Part shown: piece by piece, positions 1 to 8,035 of the stretch
Layout: each line of letters starts with the position of its first letter
Numbering within the stretch: the first letter of the stretch is position 1
DNA from: Lachnospiraceae bacterium
Lineage (GTDB): Bacteria > Bacillota > Clostridia > Lachnospirales > Lachnospiraceae
Length of the DNA stretch: 35,294 nt
NCBI GenBank assembly: GCA_017480565.1
Contig: JAFVAL010000051.1
Coordinates: 1-35,294, forward strand
Direction: 5' to 3'
Notes under the pieces: generated by a model
What the model was told of the DNA's origin: nothing
Databases searched by the model: none
What the model saw: the letters and a program-made list of their open reading frames with translations, nothing else
Program-made: the position numbers and the translations under genes

Positions 1-103
1 ATCGTACTCTGTTTGATTCTCGATGCCTAAAAAGGCAATCCTGACATTGATCTTTTCATCTGAAGTCTTCTAATGTTTTTTCAGTGATATCTTTTCCTTT
101 CAA
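1..103 (-). pseudogene. Rpn-family nuclease/transposase remnant, partial at the left edge
   Basis: On the minus strand a GAGGAG ribosome binding site (110-115) sits 6 nt before a TTG start at 101-103. The first frame reads LKGKDITEKTLEDFR and stops at TGA (56-58). A second frame from position 60 to the edge reads DEKINVRIAFLGIENQTEYD. From memory of the family, the Rpn/PD-(D/E)XK putative transposases start with a KDITEKTLE-like segment and carry a R-I-A-F-x-G-x-E-N-Q-T segment about 60 residues later. Here the two are nearly joined and lie in different frames. I infer an internal deletion with a frameshift around 56-66. The rest of the gene lies outside the window, so the state of its C-terminus is unknown. 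Confidence 0.6.
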
Positions 104-157
104 TGTTCACTCCTCATATCATCTTTTGCATATGAGGGGACGCGTCCTCCTACTAAC

Positions 158-186
158 ATTGTATCAAGCTTCCTTCGCTTTTTCAA
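158..186 (-). promoter_or_regulatory. Predicted sigma-A promoter upstream of the Rpn remnant
   Basis: Minus-strand -35 TTGAAA (181-186) and -10 TACAAT (158-163) are separated by 17 bp, with a TG extension before the -10. It faces the remnant at 1-103. The stretch from 187 to 330 shows no convincing gene on either strand. Confidence 0.5.
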
Positions 187-330
187 GTGATTCAAATCAG
201 GGAATCCCATACAGTGTAATACGAAAAATGTGCGTACATGCGTGTTAAGTCCCTCATGAAATGTGTGAATCGGCTTGAAATTCGCTCATCTTTTGTGAGA
301 TAGAGCAGTGACCAATACAACAGCAGCAGT

Positions 331-362
331 TAAAAATAACCACCCGAAGGTGGTTATTTTTA
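331..362 (-). terminator. Rho-independent terminator of the suf operon
   Basis: A perfect 14-bp inverted repeat (331-344 and 349-362) surrounds the tetraloop CGAA. The outer part of the stem is A/T so that a U tract forms on either strand. It lies 10 bp past the sufU stop and probably ends the suf transcript. It could also work in the plus direction. Confidence 0.85.
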
Positions 363-372
363 ACGGATCTAC

Positions 373-798
373 TTATTCTTCTTTCAACAGTTCATCCATC
401 GTGTGCCAACCGAGCACCGCGCATTTGACACGAGCGGGCATGTGAGAGATGTCCTGCAGTGCACAGGCTTCTTCCAGTTCCTCCATCTCTTCGTCAGTAA
501 TCTTTCCCTTGATCATGCGAAGAAAGATCTCGGAGAGGTGCTTTGCCTCTTCGACGCTGCGGCCGATGATCAAATCCAGCATGATATCTGCGGAGGCTTG
601 TGAGATCGCGCAGCCGTCGCCGGTGTAGGCACCGTCAACGATCTCGTCATTTTCCACTTTCAGCTTTAAGACGATGTTGTCGCCGCAGCTCGGATTGACG
701 CCGCGCAGCTCCATGTTTGCGTCCGCAAGTTCGTGTTTGTGTGCTGGGCGCAGATTGTGATCCGTCAGGATCTCGTTATAAAAATTATTCGTTGCCAT
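373..798 (-). CDS. sufU: SufU iron-sulfur cluster assembly / sulfur-transfer protein
   Basis: 141 residues, normal for SufU. The zinc/sulfur-acceptor ligands are all present: Cys38 and Asp40 in NPSCGD, Cys63 in GDGCAIS and Cys126 in RVKCAVLGW. The insert around residues 98-118 that separates SufU from IscU is also present. In Firmicutes SufU accepts persulfide sulfur from SufS and stimulates it, feeding the SufBCD scaffold in the cytoplasm. The start at 798 has a GGGAG site and overlaps the end of sufS by 14 bp, so translation is probably coupled. It is the last gene of the operon. Confidence 0.93.
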   Translation of the reverse strand: MATNNFYNEILTDHNLRPAHKHELADANMELRGVNPSCGDNIVLKLKVENDEIVDGAYTGDGCAISQASADIMLDLIIGRSVEEAKHLSEIFLRMIKGKITDEEMEELEEACALQDISHMPARVKCAVLGWHTMDELLKEE

Positions 799-2029
799 AG
801 CCCATTTTCTCCCTTACGGTGGAAAGACTTGCCACGAGACGGTCGATGTCTTCTTCCGTGTTATAGAAGGCAATGCTTGCCCTGGTGGTGGAAGGCGTTC
901 CTAAAAACTGCATGAGTGGCTGTGCACAATGATGTCCTGCGCGGATATCCACGCGGTCTGCATCCAGCATAGCGGCGATGTCATGTGGATGGACACCGTC
1001 CACGAGGAAGGTAAAGATGCCGTGGTGTTCCTTCGGATCGTCAGATCCAAGGATGTGCAGATGCTGCACTTTGGAGAGCTTCTCGTACGCGTAGATGCTT
1101 AAGTGCTCCTCGCGCTCTAAGATGCGCTCCCAGCCGATCTTTTTGTAGTAGCGGATCGCAGCACCTAAACCCACCGCACCGGATGCGTTGACCGTGCCTG
1201 CCTCAAACTTGTGCGGCAGTTCCGCATAGGTCGCGCCTTCACGGGTGACATATTCGATCATCTCGCCGCCAAAGAGGAACGGAGGCATCTGCTCAAAGAG
1301 CTCGCGCTTGCCGTAGAGTACACCGATGCCCATCGGGGCTAACATCTTATGGCCGGAACAGGCAAGAAAATCGACGTCTAAGTCCCGCACGTTGACAGGC
1401 ATATGAGGGACGCTCTGCGCACCGTCACAGACAAAGAGAGCACCGTTTTCATGGGCAATCTTTGCAAATGTCTTCACATCATTTTTCACACCGAGGACGT
1501 TGGAGACCTGGGTCATCGCAACGAGTTTTGTCTGCGGTGTGAGAGCAGCGCGAAACATCTCTTCAGTGATTTTTCCCTTGGGATCGCACTCCAGATAATG
1601 CAGATGCGCACCGCGGCGTTTCGCGGCCTGCTGCCAGGTGAGCAGGTTGCTATGATGCTCCATGATGGTGATCAGGATATCATCGCCTTCTTTGACAAAA
1701 GCCTCTGCCGCCGAATAGGCAAGCAGATTGAGGCTTTCGGAAGCATTTCTTGTAAATACAATCTCCTCTGTGGAGGCCGCACCGATGAATTCGCGCACCA
1801 GCTCTCTGGCATCCTCATAGGCATCGGTGGCCCGCATGCTCAGCTCGTAGAGACCGCGCAGCGGATTCGCGTTGTCCTTGACATAATAGTCGCGGACCGC
1901 ATCGATGACGCACTGCGGCTTTTGTGTGGTCGCTGCGTTATCAAGGTAGGCGATGTCTGGATAGGTTGTAAATAAAGGGAAATCCGCGCGGATCTCCTGA
2001 TCCTCTAACTTTCTCTCTAAATCAGTCAT
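785..2029 (-). CDS. sufS: SufS group II cysteine desulfurase
   Basis: 414 residues from the ATG at 2029, chosen because GGAGGA precedes it; an upstream ATG at 2071 lacks a site and lies inside sufD. It is a PLP-dependent aminotransferase-fold enzyme that removes sulfur from L-cysteine and gives it to SufU. The PLP-stacking His pair is near residues 125-126 (MEHHSN), the Schiff-base Lys is at 228 in SGHKMLAP, and the catalytic Cys is at 368 in RAGHHCAQP. The start overlaps the end of sufD by 8 bp and the end overlaps sufU. Confidence 0.95.
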   Translation of the reverse strand: MTDLERKLEDQEIRADFPLFTTYPDIAYLDNAATTQKPQCVIDAVRDYYVKDNANPLRGLYELSMRATDAYEDARELVREFIGAASTEEIVFTRNASESLNLLAYSAAEAFVKEGDDILITIMEHHSNLLTWQQAAKRRGAHLHYLECDPKGKITEEMFRAALTPQTKLVAMTQVSNVLGVKNDVKTFAKIAHENGALFVCDGAQSVPHMPVNVRDLDVDFLACSGHKMLAPMGIGVLYGKRELFEQMPPFLFGGEMIEYVTREGATYAELPHKFEAGTVNASGAVGLGAAIRYYKKIGWERILEREEHLSIYAYEKLSKVQHLHILGSDDPKEHHGIFTFLVDGVHPHDIAAMLDADRVDIRAGHHCAQPLMQFLGTPSTTRASIAFYNTEEDIDRLVASLSTVREKMGYGNE

Positions 2030-3059
2030 GATCGTCCTCCTTCGGTAAGAGAAGGGTTCTCGTGGTTTCATCCGGGATCTTTTTGATCACCGCATCGATA
2101 CGGGCGGAAGCCATCATCTCGATGACGGAAGCCTCATCCATACCGCGGGACTCTGCGTAGAAGAGGGCGTCTTCGTCGAGACGTCCGATCGTCGCACCAT
2201 GGTTGCCTTCGACGTCTTCTTCCGCACACAAGATCAGCGGAATGGTCTGGTTGACCACGTCATCACTTAAGAGCAGCACATCCTCACGCTCGTCGCCGAC
2301 AGAGCCTGCGCAGCCGTTGATGAAATCTATGGTGCCGCGGAAGACTTTCTTTGCATGATCTGCAAGGACACCATCCGCCTGGATCTCGCAGGAGGTCTTC
2401 TTGCCGGTGTGGTAAGCGTAGTAGTTCATATCGAGCTTGCTCTCTCCCTGGAGGCGATAGCCGATATCAGTCTTTAAGTCACTGTGTCTGCCCTCTAAGT
2501 TGACGCGGCAGCCCTGATAGACTTCCTTTCCGCCAAGCATCACATGGATGATATGCACATCTGCGCGGTCTTTAACACGGCCGCCGATGTCATTGACCAG
2601 TGTAAACTGTTCTCCGGGACGAAGGATCTGCACGAGAGTCAGATGGGAATCCTCTTCCAACTCAAAGAGGGTCTGCAGCGCGGCAAAACCGGTTGCTTCA
2701 GAGGTGAGATCCATGACCGCGACCAGAGACGTTCCTGCATTCAGATGCAGAGAAATGACGTTGCCAGCCTGTGCGTCTTTGGCGTAATCTGTGCGGATGC
2801 GAAGCGGCTTAGCAGGAATCGATCCGGCAAGCACATCGTAGGAGAGTACCGGGACATCCTTTAAGTAATCGGTGAGGGCATCTCCGGCCCCGGTCGGAAC
2901 CGCGATGCGAGCGGATTCATTTGCCACGACATGCACAGGGACTTCGACTTTAAGATCTGCAGGCACCGGTGCGTCCTTGACAGTTAAATCTGCGTTATTT
3001 AAATGTAGCCAGCCATAGGTGTAAGCCGGCAAATGGTTGATTTTCATCGTTCTTTCCAT
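2022..3059 (-). CDS. sufD: SufD, Fe-S cluster scaffold subunit
   Basis: 345 residues, related to SufB but shorter, with the beta-helix core (about residues 100-270) and the conserved C-terminal segment GNHGATIGRLDEDALFY followed by SRGMDEASVIEMM, typical of the SufB/SufD superfamily. It forms the SufBC2D scaffold complex where clusters are built. The start at 3059 has GGAGG 6 nt upstream; the Met at codon 5 is a possible alternative. It lies 11 bp after sufB and overlaps sufS by 8 bp. The order C-B-D-S-U differs from the sufC-D-S-U-B order of Bacillus, but it is not rare in Clostridia as far as I recall. Confidence 0.9.
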   Translation of the reverse strand: MERTMKINHLPAYTYGWLHLNNADLTVKDAPVPADLKVEVPVHVVANESARIAVPTGAGDALTDYLKDVPVLSYDVLAGSIPAKPLRIRTDYAKDAQAGNVISLHLNAGTSLVAVMDLTSEATGFAALQTLFELEEDSHLTLVQILRPGEQFTLVNDIGGRVKDRADVHIIHVMLGGKEVYQGCRVNLEGRHSDLKTDIGYRLQGESKLDMNYYAYHTGKKTSCEIQADGVLADHAKKVFRGTIDFINGCAGSVGDEREDVLLLSDDVVNQTIPLILCAEEDVEGNHGATIGRLDEDALFYAESRGMDEASVIEMMASARIDAVIKKIPDETTRTLLLPKEDDHD

Positions 3060-3070
3060 AGGCGGCCTCC

Positions 3071-4483
3071 TTATCCAATGGCACCCTTCATCTCCAGACG
3101 GATCAGATTGTTCATCTCGATCGCATATTCCAGAGGAAGTTCTTTTCCAACATTATCTGCAAATCCACTGACGATCATCGCACGGGCATCGTCTTCGGCG
3201 ATACCGCGGCTCATCAGGTAGAAAATCGCGTCATCACTGATGCGTCCAATGCGGGCCTCGTGTCCGATGTCGGCCTTTGAGGTGCGGATGTCCATCGCAG
3301 GGATCGTATCCGAGCGGGAAATCGTATCTAACATCAGGGACTGGCAAGAGACTGCGGACTTGCTCTCCGGCGCATTCTTGGTCACAACCACGGAGCTTCT
3401 GAACGTGCTGATACCACCGCTCTTACTGATCGAACGGGTGTTGACGACCGAAGAGGTCTGTGGCGCATTGTGTACGACCTTGCAGCCAGTGTCCAGATTC
3501 TGGCCTTTGCCAGCAAATGTAACGCTCGTAAATTCAGAGCGAGACCCCTTGCCTGCAAGCACACTCATCGGGTAGAGATAGGAGACATGGGAACCAAAGG
3601 ATCCGGAGACCCATTCGACCTTGCCGCCTTCTTCGACGCGGGCACGCTTGGTGTTTAAGTTATACATATTCTTCGACCAGTTTTCGATGGTCGAGTAACG
3701 CAGGGTTGCGTTCTTTCCAACAAATAATTCCACGCAGCCTGCATGGAGATTCGCCACGTTATATTTCGGTGCGGAACATCCTTCGATGAAATGCAGATAG
3801 GCACCTTCATCGACGATGATTAAGGTGTGCTCAAACTGGCCAGCACCGGGGGCATTTAACCGGAAATAAGACTGCAGAGGGATCTCCACGCTCACCCCGG
3901 GTGGAACGTAGACAAAGGATCCGCCGGACCAAACCGCACCGTGCAGGGCTGCAAACTTGTGATCGGTCGGGGGCACAAGCTTCATGAAATGATCATGAAT
4001 CATGTCCGCGTAAGGGCCGTGAAGCGCGCTCTCTAAATCCGTATAGATGATGCCCTGTGCAGCGACTTCCTCCTTGACGTTGTGGTAGACAAGTTCGGAG
4101 TCAAACTGTGCGCCGACACCCGCGAGGGATTCACGCTCTGCCTGCGGAATTCCTAGCTTTTCAAAGGTATCTTTGATCTCTTCCGGCACTTCTTCCCAGT
4201 CCGCATGCATCTTCGTGTTCGGACGGACATAAGTGACGATATTGTTCATATTCAGGCCTTCGATGGAAGGACCCCAATCAGGCATCTGCGTCTGATTGTA
4301 GATGTCGAGTGAATGCAGACGAAATTCGCGCATCCACGCCGGGTCTTTCTTCTCGTCAGAAATCGTCTTTACGATCTCCGGGGTCAGACCCTCATCCACC
4401 TTGTAGGCATCTTTATTCTCAAACCGAAAGTCATAGAGAGAACGGTCGATGTCTTCTACGTAAGTTTTATCTTCTGTTGCCAT
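3071..4483 (-). CDS. sufB: SufB, Fe-S cluster scaffold subunit
   Basis: 470 residues, the usual SufB length. Typical blocks are visible: GVWSGGSFVYVPPGV-like (residues 182-197), FIEGCSAPKY (232-241), HAGCVELFVGKNATLRYSTI (247-266) and the C-terminal ADIGHEARIGRISDDAIFYL. Cys380 in AVSCQSLML is at about the place of the essential E. coli SufB cysteine (my alignment by eye). With SufC and SufD it forms the ATP-driven cluster assembly scaffold. The start at 4483 has an AAAGGAT site. It lies 14 bp downstream of sufC in the same operon. Confidence 0.95.
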   Translation of the reverse strand: MATEDKTYVEDIDRSLYDFRFENKDAYKVDEGLTPEIVKTISDEKKDPAWMREFRLHSLDIYNQTQMPDWGPSIEGLNMNNIVTYVRPNTKMHADWEEVPEEIKDTFEKLGIPQAERESLAGVGAQFDSELVYHNVKEEVAAQGIIYTDLESALHGPYADMIHDHFMKLVPPTDHKFAALHGAVWSGGSFVYVPPGVSVEIPLQSYFRLNAPGAGQFEHTLIIVDEGAYLHFIEGCSAPKYNVANLHAGCVELFVGKNATLRYSTIENWSKNMYNLNTKRARVEEGGKVEWVSGSFGSHVSYLYPMSVLAGKGSRSEFTSVTFAGKGQNLDTGCKVVHNAPQTSSVVNTRSISKSGGISTFRSSVVVTKNAPESKSAVSCQSLMLDTISRSDTIPAMDIRTSKADIGHEARIGRISDDAIFYLMSRGIAEDDARAMIVSGFADNVGKELPLEYAIEMNNLIRLEMKGAIG

Positions 4484-4497
4484 ACATGCGCCATCCT

Positions 4498-5238
4498 TTA
4501 ATTGTGTTCGTAGCGTGCAAAACCATCGCGGTTGATCTCATCGACAAGAGAGCCGTCCCCATTTGCCACGATCTCGCCATCCACCAGAATGTGGGTGTGA
4601 TCGACGTGCAGAGAAGAGAGGATGCCGGTCGAGTGCGTGATGATGATCAGTGCAGAATCCTTGTCCTTCTGATACTCCAAAATGCCGCGGGAAACCGTAC
4701 GGACCGCATCGACATCAAGGCCGGAGTCGGTCTCGTCAAGGATTGCAAGAGAAGGCTTCAACATCAGAAGCTGCAGAATCTCTGCTTTCTTCTTCTCGCC
4801 GCCGGAGAAGCCGACATTCAGATCACGCTCTGCGTAGGAAGGATCCATCTGCAGCACTTCCATGGCTTTTTCAAGCTCCTTCTTGAACTGGAAAATGCGG
4901 ATGCGCTGGCCGGTTTTCTGCTCCAGGGCACTGCGGATAAAGTTAGAGAGCGTGATGCCAGGCACTTCGATCGGGTTCTGGAAGCTCATGAAAATGCCTG
5001 CCTTCGCGCGCTCATTGACAGGCTTCGCCAGTAAGTCCTCGTCCTGGAAGAAAATGGATCCGCCATCGATGTGGTAGGCGGGGTTGCCCATGATCGCGTT
5101 GCCGAGTGTGGACTTGCCGGCACCGTTCGGTCCCATGAGAACGTGGGTCTCTCCCTTGTTGACCTGGAAGGTTAAATTCTTTAAAATCTGTTTTTCTTCG
5201 ACACTAACGGATAAGTTGTCGATGGAAAGTAATGACAT
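4498..5238 (-). CDS. sufC: SufC, Fe-S assembly ATPase
   Basis: 246 residues from ATG 5238, which has GGAGGAG at proper spacing; an in-frame ATG at 5301 lacks this. It is an ABC-type ATPase: Walker A GPNGAGKST (36-44), Q-loop FQNP (86-89), signature FSGGEKKK (144-151), Walker B LAILDETDSGLD (164-175) and switch His in ITHSTG (200-205). The insertion ETDSGLD is characteristic of SufC. It drives conformational change of the SufBCD scaffold. It is the first gene of the operon, behind the promoter at 5326-5353. Confidence 0.95.
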   Translation of the reverse strand: MSLLSIDNLSVSVEEKQILKNLTFQVNKGETHVLMGPNGAGKSTLGNAIMGNPAYHIDGGSIFFQDEDLLAKPVNERAKAGIFMSFQNPIEVPGITLSNFIRSALEQKTGQRIRIFQFKKELEKAMEVLQMDPSYAERDLNVGFSGGEKKKAEILQLLMLKPSLAILDETDSGLDVDAVRTVSRGILEYQKDKDSALIIITHSTGILSSLHVDHTHILVDGEIVANGDGSLVDEINRDGFARYEHN

Positions 5239-5300
5239 AAGTGTCTCCTCCTTGATGGAATCTATCAAAATACCGTGGAATGTGGTCAAAATCAATTCCA

Positions 5301-5311
5301 AGTAATTTACT
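5301..5311. promoter_or_regulatory. Small inverted repeat in the sufC leader, possible operator
   Basis: AGTAATTTACT is an 11-nt dyad (5-bp arms around one base) just downstream of the expected suf transcription start. It might bind a regulator, but short AT-rich dyads arise easily by chance. Confidence 0.2.
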
Positions 5312-5325
5312 AGTATTTCTTCTTC

Positions 5326-5353
5326 ATTATAAAGGTTTCATCAAAGAAATCAA
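5326..5353 (-). promoter_or_regulatory. suf operon promoter
   Basis: Minus-strand -35 TTGATT (5348-5353) and a consensus -10 TATAAT (5326-5331) are separated by 16 bp. Transcription would start near 5319, giving a leader of about 80 nt before sufC. It is back to back with the plus-strand promoter at 5379-5406. Confidence 0.75.
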
Positions 5354-5378
5354 GTGGATTCGCGCGAAAAATGCGTGC

Positions 5379-5406
5379 TTGAAAACGCATCTTCTAGTGA
5401 TATAAT
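5379..5406 (+). promoter_or_regulatory. Promoter of the CD225-like / MFS / GDPD genes
   Basis: -35 TTGAAA (5379-5384), 16-bp spacer and -10 TATAAT (5401-5406) with a TGA extension (5398-5400). It diverges from the suf promoter about 25 bp away. Confidence 0.8.
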
Positions 5407-5466
5407 GGAATTACCAATCAATGCCGCAGGAATGCTGCGTAAATAATAAGAAGGAGGGCGTGGTAT

Positions 5467-5697
5467 ATGGAAAATATGCCTAGTAAGACAACATATCTCG
5501 TTTTGACGATTGTTGGTTTTGTTTTCGGACTGATCTGGGGGATTCTTTGCATCTCACCTTACAACAAGTTAAAGGTTGCGGTAGATGAGGGAGATGTAGA
5601 GACTGCACAGGCAAATGCGAAGAAGATTCGTACCTTCGTAATCATCGGCATTGTGCTTAACATCCTGCTCTTTATCGGTCAGATGGCGGGTGCTTAA
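5467..5697 (+). CDS. Small CD225/dispanin-like two-helix membrane protein
   Basis: 76 residues. There are two membrane segments, about residues 8-28 (LVLTIVGFVFGLIWGIL) and 53-72 (FVIIGIVLNILLFIG), joined by a polar loop of the form VAVDEGDVETAQANAKKIRT. A short loop with an acidic-Gly-Asp turn, then Ala-x-x-x-Ala-x-Lys leading into the second helix, is the pattern of the CD225 (dispanin) family. No enzymatic residues are seen, and bacterial members have no settled function. The start is supported by GGAGG. It is followed by an MFS transporter 33 bp later and probably shares its transcript. Confidence 0.65.
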   Translation: MENMPSKTTYLVLTIVGFVFGLIWGILCISPYNKLKVAVDEGDVETAQANAKKIRTFVIIGIVLNILLFIGQMAGA

Positions 5698-5730
5698 TCA
5701 CATTTCAATCATTATACAGGACGAAAGAAT

Positions 5731-7170
5731 ATGTCAGCAAAGGAAACAACTGGTGGATTAAAACTCAACTATAAGAGAACGGCACTGATCGGATTTGCGT
5801 TCTTTGGTATCTTGCTTTTGTGGCAGGTGTATGATTCGTGGTGCCCGACGTTTCTGACGGACATTTTTGCAAGAAGAATGTACGGGATTTCTTCAGCGCA
5901 GTTAAAGGCCGGGGATCCGGAGAAGATCTTGAATGTCCAGTGGATCGTCGGCATCATCATGGCGTGCGATAACCTGGCCGCACTGATTTTGCTGCCGATC
6001 TTCGGTAATCTCTCTGACAAGACGAAGACGCCGATCGGCAAGAGAATGCCTTATATTCTGGTTGGTACGATGGTGGCGGCGGTTGCCTTCCCGTTCATTC
6101 CGCTGTTTTTCCACTACAACAACGTGGCGGGCATGGTGATCATGATGGCCATCGTGTTGATGTTCATGATGATGTACCGCAATCCTGCGGTTGCCTTGAT
6201 GCCGGATATTACGCCGAAGCCGCTTCGTGCAAAAGCGAACGGTATCATCAACATCATGGGCTATTTTGGCGGCGCGTTTGCGACGGTTCTTGGTATCTTC
6301 TTAAAGCTGTCGGATTACATCAATGTAGAAGACAGTGCGAGAAAGCTCTGGATCATCGAGATTCCGTTCATCGTGGCGAGCCTTCTGATGGTGATCTCTG
6401 CAATGGTACTTTTCTTCACCATCAAGGAAAATAAGCTGGCGGAAGAGATGAAAGAGGAGATGGCGCTCGGTGAGCAGATGGCTGCGGTGGAGACGCCAAT
6501 CGATGACGATGCACCGATGTCAAAGGCAAACAAGCAGATGCTTCTCGCAATTCTCGGGGCAGAGTTTCTCTGGTTCATGGCGGATAATGCGATCGGAACG
6601 TACATCGGCAACTACGTCATCTATTACATGAATTCTTCTTCGAGTTCGACGATGATCCTTACGATTGTCGGTGGTCTGGCAAGCGTGATCGGTTTTGCGG
6701 TTGCCGGATCGATTGCAGACAAGATCGGCCGCAAATGGACGATCTCCACGGGTCTTGGCATCACGGTGGCAGCCCTGCTTTTAATGTGCTTTGTGCGCCC
6801 GACCGGCAACGTCGTCGGTGCCAACGGAGAGTTCTCCTTCCCGGTGATTTTATTTGCCGTATGGATGATTAAAGGCTTTGGCATGTCGCTCGTTCACAAC
6901 TGTTCGTTCCCGATGGTCGTTGAGCTTTGCTCCAGCAAGAAGATCGGAAGATTTACCGGCTTTTACTATGCTGCCAGCATGTCGGCACAGACGATCACCC
7001 CGATTTTGCTAGGCCTGGTCTTTCGCGTGACACTTGCCTGGTATGCACTGCCGATTTATTCGACGATTCTGTTCTGCCTGAGCCTGATCGTCTTTACCAC
7101 GCTTGTAAAGAATATTAAGGCGAAGAAAGTGGCAAATGTGCATGGCATTGAAGCGCTGGAGGGAGACTGA
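5731..7170 (+). CDS. MFS transporter, SLC45/GPH-like (probable sugar or glycoside importer)
   Basis: 479 residues with about 12 hydrophobic segments. Residues 80-112 contain CDNLAALILLPIFGNLSD followed by KTKTPIGKRMPYILVG, the loop 2-3 motif of the GPH/SLC45 branch. Around residues 150-180 is YRNPAVALMPDITPKPLRAK, typical of prokaryotic SLC45-like proteins. A charged, acidic central loop lies near residues 230-265. The substrate cannot be read from sequence; sugar uptake with a cation is the usual role of relatives. It starts 33 bp after the CD225-like gene with a weak site (GGACGAAAG), and its end is 3 bp from the GDPD gene, so the two are co-transcribed. Confidence 0.8.
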   Translation: MSAKETTGGLKLNYKRTALIGFAFFGILLLWQVYDSWCPTFLTDIFARRMYGISSAQLKAGDPEKILNVQWIVGIIMACDNLAALILLPIFGNLSDKTKTPIGKRMPYILVGTMVAAVAFPFIPLFFHYNNVAGMVIMMAIVLMFMMMYRNPAVALMPDITPKPLRAKANGIINIMGYFGGAFATVLGIFLKLSDYINVEDSARKLWIIEIPFIVASLLMVISAMVLFFTIKENKLAEEMKEEMALGEQMAAVETPIDDDAPMSKANKQMLLAILGAEFLWFMADNAIGTYIGNYVIYYMNSSSSSTMILTIVGGLASVIGFAVAGSIADKIGRKWTISTGLGITVAALLLMCFVRPTGNVVGANGEFSFPVILFAVWMIKGFGMSLVHNCSFPMVVELCSSKKIGRFTGFYYAASMSAQTITPILLGLVFRVTLAWYALPIYSTILFCLSLIVFTTLVKNIKAKKVANVHGIEALEGD

Positions 7171-7173
7171 TTC

Positions 7174-7959
7174 ATGAGGAAAATGACTGCGAGGCTGCTT
7201 CGTGCAGCGGCCGGGCTTGCCCTGACACCCCTTGTGGTTGCCGCGCCTGGTTATTTGCCCGAAGAAGTGCTGGATCCGCTGATGCATCATCATTATGCGC
7301 ACCGTGGTTTGTATGAAAAGGATCAGAGCATCCCAGAGAATTCGCTTCCTGCGTTTGAACGAGCGTGTGCGGCGGGCTACGGAAGTGAGCTGGACGTGCA
7401 GCTTAGCAAGGACGGCCAGGTCGTGGTCTTTCATGATGATGATCTGAAACGTGTCTGTGGTGTCGATCGGCCAGTCGTGGATCTGACATTTGCAGAGTTA
7501 GAAGAACTGTCGCTTTGTGGAACTAAGGAGAAGATTCCGCTCTTTACGGATGTGCTTTCGGTGGTTGCCGGACGGACACCGCTCATTGTGGAGTTAAAGA
7601 CTGGAAAACGCAACAAAGAGCTGTGTGAGAAGACGCTTGCGATCTTACAGAGCTACGCTGGCGTCTACTGCGTGGAAAGTTTCGATCCTTCGATCGTATT
7701 CTGGTTTCGCAGACATGCACCTCAGATTGTGAGAGGACAGCTTGCGATGGCGAAGGCGAATTACAATCCGAATGCGATGGGAGGGTTTGGTCCCGTGCTT
7801 TTATCCAATACGTGCTTTAATGTGTTTGCGAGACCACATTTTATCGCTTATCAGGTCGGAGAGAAAGCGCCGCTTGCCAAGCTTTCGGAATGGATGGGCG
7901 CGGTGAAGGTCGGCTGGGTGACACATGCGCCGGAAGAAGAGAAGCCGTACGATATCTAG
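7174..7959 (+). CDS. Glycerophosphodiester phosphodiesterase, with amber stop before the expected C-terminus
   Basis: 261 residues to TAG at 7957-7959. A basic N-terminus and one hydrophobic segment (about residues 7-30) suggest membrane anchoring or export. The GDPD barrel starts with HRGLYEKDQSIPENSLPAF; the metal/catalytic residues are in AHRG, PENS, SELDVQLSKDG and VVFHDDDLKRVCG. The enzyme cleaves glycerophosphodiesters to glycerol-3-phosphate and an alcohol. Directly after the TAG the same frame continues IFEWYLP and then TAA (7981-7983). Relatives commonly end in a Tyr-Asp-x-x-Ile-Phe-Glu-type strand as I recall, so the TAG looks like a nonsense change cutting off 7-8 residues. Activity may be retained. 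It follows the MFS gene after 3 bp. Confidence 0.85.
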   Translation: MRKMTARLLRAAAGLALTPLVVAAPGYLPEEVLDPLMHHHYAHRGLYEKDQSIPENSLPAFERACAAGYGSELDVQLSKDGQVVVFHDDDLKRVCGVDRPVVDLTFAELEELSLCGTKEKIPLFTDVLSVVAGRTPLIVELKTGKRNKELCEKTLAILQSYAGVYCVESFDPSIVFWFRRHAPQIVRGQLAMAKANYNPNAMGGFGPVLLSNTCFNVFARPHFIAYQVGEKAPLAKLSEWMGAVKVGWVTHAPEEEKPYDI

Positions 7960-7998
7960 ATCTTTGAATGGTATCTGCCATAAACATTTGCAAAGGAA

Positions 7999-8032
7999 AA
8001 CGTGCTGCCGGAAGTGATTCTGACAGCACGTT
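7999..8032. terminator. Bidirectional terminator between the GDPD gene and the DUF5662 gene
   Basis: A 9-bp stem AACGTGCTG (7999-8007) / CAGCACGTT (8024-8032) with a 16-nt loop is followed by TTCTTTT on the plus strand and TTTTCCTTT on the minus strand. It lies between two convergent genes. Confidence 0.65.
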
Positions 8033-8035
8033 CTT

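Noticed and set aside
4309-5034. Long plus-strand open frame across sufB/sufC
   Set aside because: It lies antisense to two well supported suf genes, has no recognisable protein features and no ribosome binding site.
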